Of a DNA stretch of 6,824 nucleotides, positions 4,481 through 6,824 are shown piece by piece. Source of the stretch: Candidatus Kerfeldbacteria bacterium (GTDB lineage: Bacteria; Patescibacteriota; Patescibacteriia; Veblenbacterales; UBA10138); NCBI GenBank assembly GCA_016217875.1, contig JACRFN010000065.1, forward strand, positions 1 through 6,824, given 5' to 3'. The notes beneath the pieces were generated by a model. It saw only the letters and a program-made list of their open reading frames with translations. It made no database searches and had not been told where the DNA came from. How positions within the stretch are numbered: position 1 is the first letter of the stretch; each line of letters opens with the position of its first letter. A program made the translations under genes and the position numbers.

Positions 4481-5793
4481 TAACGATTGATATACTCTTT
4501 ATAGTCGGCTGAATCCTTCCAAGCGCTCCAAGGAATAGCGGGGTGGACTGTTTTGCCTCCGAATTTAACAGCCTTGACTATGGCCTCCATCGGATAGCCG
4601 CCGTAAACGTAAGCCTTGACCAAAGTATACCAATTTCGAAGAGCCGCAGACGGCGTACGACCGCTAAAAGCGCTGGATAATAACTCTCTTAGGTCGCCAG
4701 CCAAATTCCTCTCGGCTGCCAGATCACGGCAACTGACGCCATAAGCGTATGTTTGGCCGCAACTCACTCCACCGCCTGAAGATGAGACAAAACCGCTTGA
4801 TGAAGTAAGCCCAGACGTGGCTAGGGAAACTTCACCAGTAGTAACTGATTTACCAAAAATATCAGTGGCTTGCAGTTTAGTGATATAAACAGTAGCGGGA
4901 ACTAAGCCGGTAACAGTGAACTCATGCTCAATTCTGTAAAAACCACCCTCATTCACGCGCTTGCTTCCCTTTTTCTTACTGCGCAGATCCACCCAGCCGC
5001 GCGCCGGCCGGTTGGTGCGCCAATGGAAAGTTACGGTCGTATCACTTATCAAAGTATCGGGCGAAGATACTGGCGATACTTGAGTAATAGCCAAGGGATC
5101 TTTTTCATCAGCGGTGGAAGACGCGGTCGTCACACTGTAGCCGTCCCAGGCCGCCTCATTGCCATCGCGATCGCGCGATTTCACCCGATACCAATAAACT
5201 ATGGCTGGTTTTAAACTGCGTATCAGCACCTCATGGGCCGTCACATCGCCCTGACCGCCCGCTCTCGCGGGGCGAACAAGCTTTTGGTCCGTACTGTATT
5301 CAACTTTGGAATCAGACTTCACATCGGTAAACCAAGTCACAATAAAATAACTGCCACCCACATAAGACACTCGGCCGCCGGAAATAACCGGCGAAGTAAT
5401 GGATTTGAATTTAGATGTCTTGAATGTTTGGTCAAAAGACTCCATTTGCTGTCCGAAAGGCGTAGTGGAGCTGATTTTAAAGTGATAAGTGGTTTCACCC
5501 TTAAGACCACCGAGAATTATTTCGTGGTTCAAATTGGGGGGCAGGGAGGAAACAATGTGATAACCGTAACTTGAAGTAATGCCATAATCTATCCGCCCGT
5601 CGGCTTCAAGACTGGTGAACCAATTGATTTTCATTGTCCCGCCTTGAGACGTGCTTGATTGCTCGGCCACGGTCACACGATCAATAACCAAATCAGCCGC
5701 CCGAAGCCTAGTTGGTACAAGGCCAACTGCGTTCAGGGTGAGCAATAAAAATAATTGACCAATAACTATTAAGCGCAATCTCATAATCTTCAT
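4480..5793 (-). CDS. Secreted fibronectin type III repeat protein with distinctive C-terminal module
   Basis: The protein has 437 residues. Residues 1-32 are a signal peptide (basic start, hydrophobic core 7-25, cleavage near LRA-ADL). Three fibronectin type III-like domains follow, about 35-127, 131-224 and 235-326. Each carries a W-F/R-T strand (WFTSLEADGRIDYG, WFTDVKSDSKVEYS, WRTNRPARGWVDL) and a later TTYHF/IVYWYRVKS/TVYITKLQA strand. This resembles the N-terminal FnIII domains of purple acid phosphatases, but no phosphatase domain is present. A Ser/Gly linker (330-343) leads to a C-terminal module (345-437) with Cys345 and Cys355, NWYTLVKAYVYGGYPMEAIV and GGKTVHPAIPWSAWKDSADY. It contains no LPXTG or transmembrane anchor. 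It is probably displayed on the cell surface or secreted, perhaps for adhesion (inferred). A TATTAT box 5 nt upstream supports the ATG at 5793; ATG at 5784 is an alternative. Confidence 0.85.
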   Translation of the reverse strand: MKIMRLRLIVIGQLFLLLTLNAVGLVPTRLRAADLVIDRVTVAEQSSTSQGGTMKINWFTSLEADGRIDYGITSSYGYHIVSSLPPNLNHEIILGGLKGETTYHFKISSTTPFGQQMESFDQTFKTSKFKSITSPVISGGRVSYVGGSYFIVTWFTDVKSDSKVEYSTDQKLVRPARAGGQGDVTAHEVLIRSLKPAIVYWYRVKSRDRDGNEAAWDGYSVTTASSTADEKDPLAITQVSPVSSPDTLISDTTVTFHWRTNRPARGWVDLRSKKKGSKRVNEGGFYRIEHEFTVTGLVPATVYITKLQATDIFGKSVTTGEVSLATSGLTSSSGFVSSSGGGVSCGQTYAYGVSCRDLAAERNLAGDLRELLSSAFSGRTPSAALRNWYTLVKAYVYGGYPMEAIVKAVKFGGKTVHPAIPWSAWKDSADYKEYINR

Positions 5794-5798
5794 AATCT

Positions 5799-5804
5799 AT
5801 AATA
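5799..5804 (-). promoter_or_regulatory. -10 box of the FnIII gene, leaderless arrangement
   Basis: Minus-strand TATTAT (5804 down to 5799) ends 5 nt before the ATG at 5793, so transcription would begin at the start codon. There is no Shine-Dalgarno site and no convincing -35 box. Confidence 0.5.
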
Positions 5805-5857
5805 AATACGAACTATATATACTAGCATACCTAAACGCAAAAGTCAAGACCTCGTAC

Positions 5858-5880
5858 AGTTAACACCTAGAGGTGACACT
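5858..5880 (+). repeat. Left terminal inverted repeat
   Basis: It begins AGTTAACACCTAGAGGTG and matches the right repeat at 18 of 23 positions. It also contains the small palindrome CACCT-AG-AGGTG (5864-5875). Confidence 0.8.
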
Positions 5881-5886
5881 TTAAGG

Positions 5887-5892
5887 TATGAT
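5887..5892 (+). promoter_or_regulatory. Likely -10 box of the transposase gene
   Basis: TATGAT (5 of 6 to consensus) lies 34 nt before the ATG at 5927 and between the arms of an 11-bp inverted repeat (5858-5868 and 5900-5910). There is no good -35 box and no Shine-Dalgarno site, which fits the low expression usual for transposases. Confidence 0.4.
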
Positions 5893-5899
5893 AGGTAAC

Positions 5900-5910
5900 A
5901 GGTGTTAACT
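5900..5910 (-). repeat. Subterminal inverted copy of the left repeat tip
   Basis: AGGTGTTAACT is the exact reverse complement of the outer 11 nt of the element (5858-5868). It lies just after the -10 box, where transcription should start. If the transposase binds the end repeats it could also bind here and repress its own gene; this is inferred. Confidence 0.5.
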
Positions 5911-5926
5911 ATTTACCATCTTAACT

Positions 5927-6820
5927 ATGAATACTAAAACTTATCCTCGAGAGCTAAGGTTTAGGTGGTATCTACAGGTGGAAAAGTACGGTCGCTCCGT
6001 GAGCGCCACCTGCGCCATCTTCGGCCTTAGTCGCAAGACTTATTACAAATGGCACCAGCTGGATCATGGTGGTGGTTCAAACCAGTACCATTCGCCCCAC
6101 GGCCAACCAGCCACCAAACTGACGCCTGAAGTGCGCCAGCTCATTGAGCAGGAAAAACAGCGCACTAACTACGGGCCTTTAAAAATGAAATTATTGCTGC
6201 AACGTCGTTTAGGCCTGGCTGTTTCCACTACCATTATCTATCGTTACTATGTGCGCCGGAAGTTAGTACGCCGTCCCCAGAAGAAACTGCCTTGGTATAA
6301 ACCACTCACTGACCCGATTATCCCTCAAAAACCAGGGGAAGTGATGCAAATTGACACCAAGTACGTCTGGGAGAGGGGGCAGAGGAAGTACCAACGTACC
6401 TTCGTGGACGTCTACACCGGGTTCCAGTATGCCGTAGTGATGCCAACGCTGGAAGCACAAAACACAGTGGTGGCTTTCCAAAAGGCTGAGAGGGTATTCC
6501 TTTTCCCCATCTTAGGAGTACAAACCGACAATGGCAGTGAAAATCGCGGCGTCTTTCACCAGTACCTGGGAGAAAGAGGTCTGGCCCATTACTTCGTACC
6601 CAAGAACTCGCCCAACTGGCAGGGAGCAGTGGAACGGGCACATGGCACCATTGATCAGGAATACTATTTCAATCCCACTAAACCCTGGCGAACCATCACT
6701 GATTATCTCCACTGGTACAATCATGAGCGGATACATTTGGGGAAGTATTTAAAAGGACTGACACCGATGGAAAAATTACAAATCTATCAACAGAGAGTGT
6801 TACCCTTAACTGTTAACTAA
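5927..6820 (+). CDS. IS481-like DDE transposase
   Basis: The protein has 297 residues. An N-terminal helix-turn-helix (about 23-42, GRSVSATCAIFGLSRKTYYK) probably binds the element ends. A second helical region (66-115) leads to the integrase-type catalytic core (about 135-270). The catalytic acids are Asp143 (QIDTKYV), Asp201 (QTDNGSEN) and Glu236 (QGAVERAHG), followed by a YNHERIHLG..LKGLTPMEKL C-terminal motif typical of IS3/IS481 enzymes. It cuts and joins the ends of the element to move it. All catalytic residues are present and the frame is intact. The gene reads through the whole right inverted repeat, and its stop codon TAA (6818-6820) begins on the last base of the element. The ATG at 5927 is the first in frame; there is no ribosome binding site. 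Confidence 0.93.
   Translation: MNTKTYPRELRFRWYLQVEKYGRSVSATCAIFGLSRKTYYKWHQLDHGGGSNQYHSPHGQPATKLTPEVRQLIEQEKQRTNYGPLKMKLLLQRRLGLAVSTTIIYRYYVRRKLVRRPQKKLPWYKPLTDPIIPQKPGEVMQIDTKYVWERGQRKYQRTFVDVYTGFQYAVVMPTLEAQNTVVAFQKAERVFLFPILGVQTDNGSENRGVFHQYLGERGLAHYFVPKNSPNWQGAVERAHGTIDQEYYFNPTKPWRTITDYLHWYNHERIHLGKYLKGLTPMEKLQIYQQRVLPLTVN
6796..6818 (-). repeat. Right terminal inverted repeat
   Basis: Read on the minus strand it begins AGTTAACAGTTAAGGGTAAC and pairs with the left repeat at 18 of 23 positions. It encodes the last residues of the transposase. Confidence 0.8.
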
Positions 6821-6824
6821 AGGC

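Larger units (their letters stand above)
5858..6818 (+). mobile_element. Complete IS481-like insertion sequence, about 961 bp
   Basis: The element has one transposase gene between imperfect 23-bp terminal inverted repeats (5858-5880 and 6796-6818; 18 of 23 positions match, with eight perfect at the tip, AGTTAACA). Matching stops abruptly outside the tips, which sets the boundaries. No target duplication is evident: GTAC lies left of the tip and AAAGGC right. Only 6 nt of right flank are visible, however. A single uninterrupted transposase frame and a D-D-E spacing with 34 residues between the second Asp and the Glu fit IS481 rather than the two-frame IS3 type. The element looks intact and possibly active. 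Confidence 0.85.

Noticed and set aside
5840..5857. Target site duplication around the insertion sequence
   Set aside because: Bases left of 5858 (GTAC) do not match the six bases visible right of 6818 (AAAGGC).
1..6824. CRISPR array, toxin-antitoxin pair or phage-defence genes
   Set aside because: There are no spaced direct repeats of suitable size, and no gene product resembles these systems.

Overview
The window looks like a bacterial chromosome segment from an uncultivated lineage, most likely Patescibacteria (Candidate Phyla Radiation). This is an inference from general features. The HtrA protease has a low-complexity Ser/Thr linker and a PDZ domain with a Pro/Gly insertion. There is a secreted fibronectin-type-III protein with an unusual C-terminal module. 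Shine-Dalgarno sites are nearly absent, with -10 boxes placed right at start codons, and short phased AT-rich repeats fill an intergenic gap. The code appears standard: TGA, TAG and TAA all end genes.

Layout. Positions 1-434 contain no convincing protein gene but are packed with hairpins. The 3' part (277-373) folds on paper into interlocking helices with a pseudoknot and is followed by a terminator at 382-413. A minus-strand gene (435-929) encodes a small two-helix membrane protein with a very regular acidic coiled coil. Divergent from it, 1053-2387 encodes a GT-B glycosyltransferase-like protein. Two bases after that gene lies a broken Nudix hydrolase gene (2390-2922) that has lost its Nudix helix and its reading frame. 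Positions 2979-3194 hold a strong extended -10 promoter followed by a second structured RNA candidate with a 13-bp closing stem, two perfect GC-rich palindromes and a 10-bp pseudoknot. It lies upstream of a secreted HtrA-type serine protease (3276-4370) and may be its leader. The protease converges on a secreted FnIII protein (4480-5793, minus strand). The gap between them has a 34-nt perfect palindromic terminator flanked on both sides by 7-nt-phased GAA repeats. The window ends with a complete IS481-like insertion sequence (5858-6818).

How the parts relate. The protease and the FnIII protein both carry export signals and probably act in the cell envelope. The glycosyltransferase may modify a lipid or surface glycan. 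No defence system, CRISPR array or tRNA gene was seen. The most unusual content is non-coding: two pseudoknotted RNA candidates, the phased repeats around the terminator, and the recurring arrangement of -10 boxes 5-6 nt before start codons, which suggests leaderless transcription.
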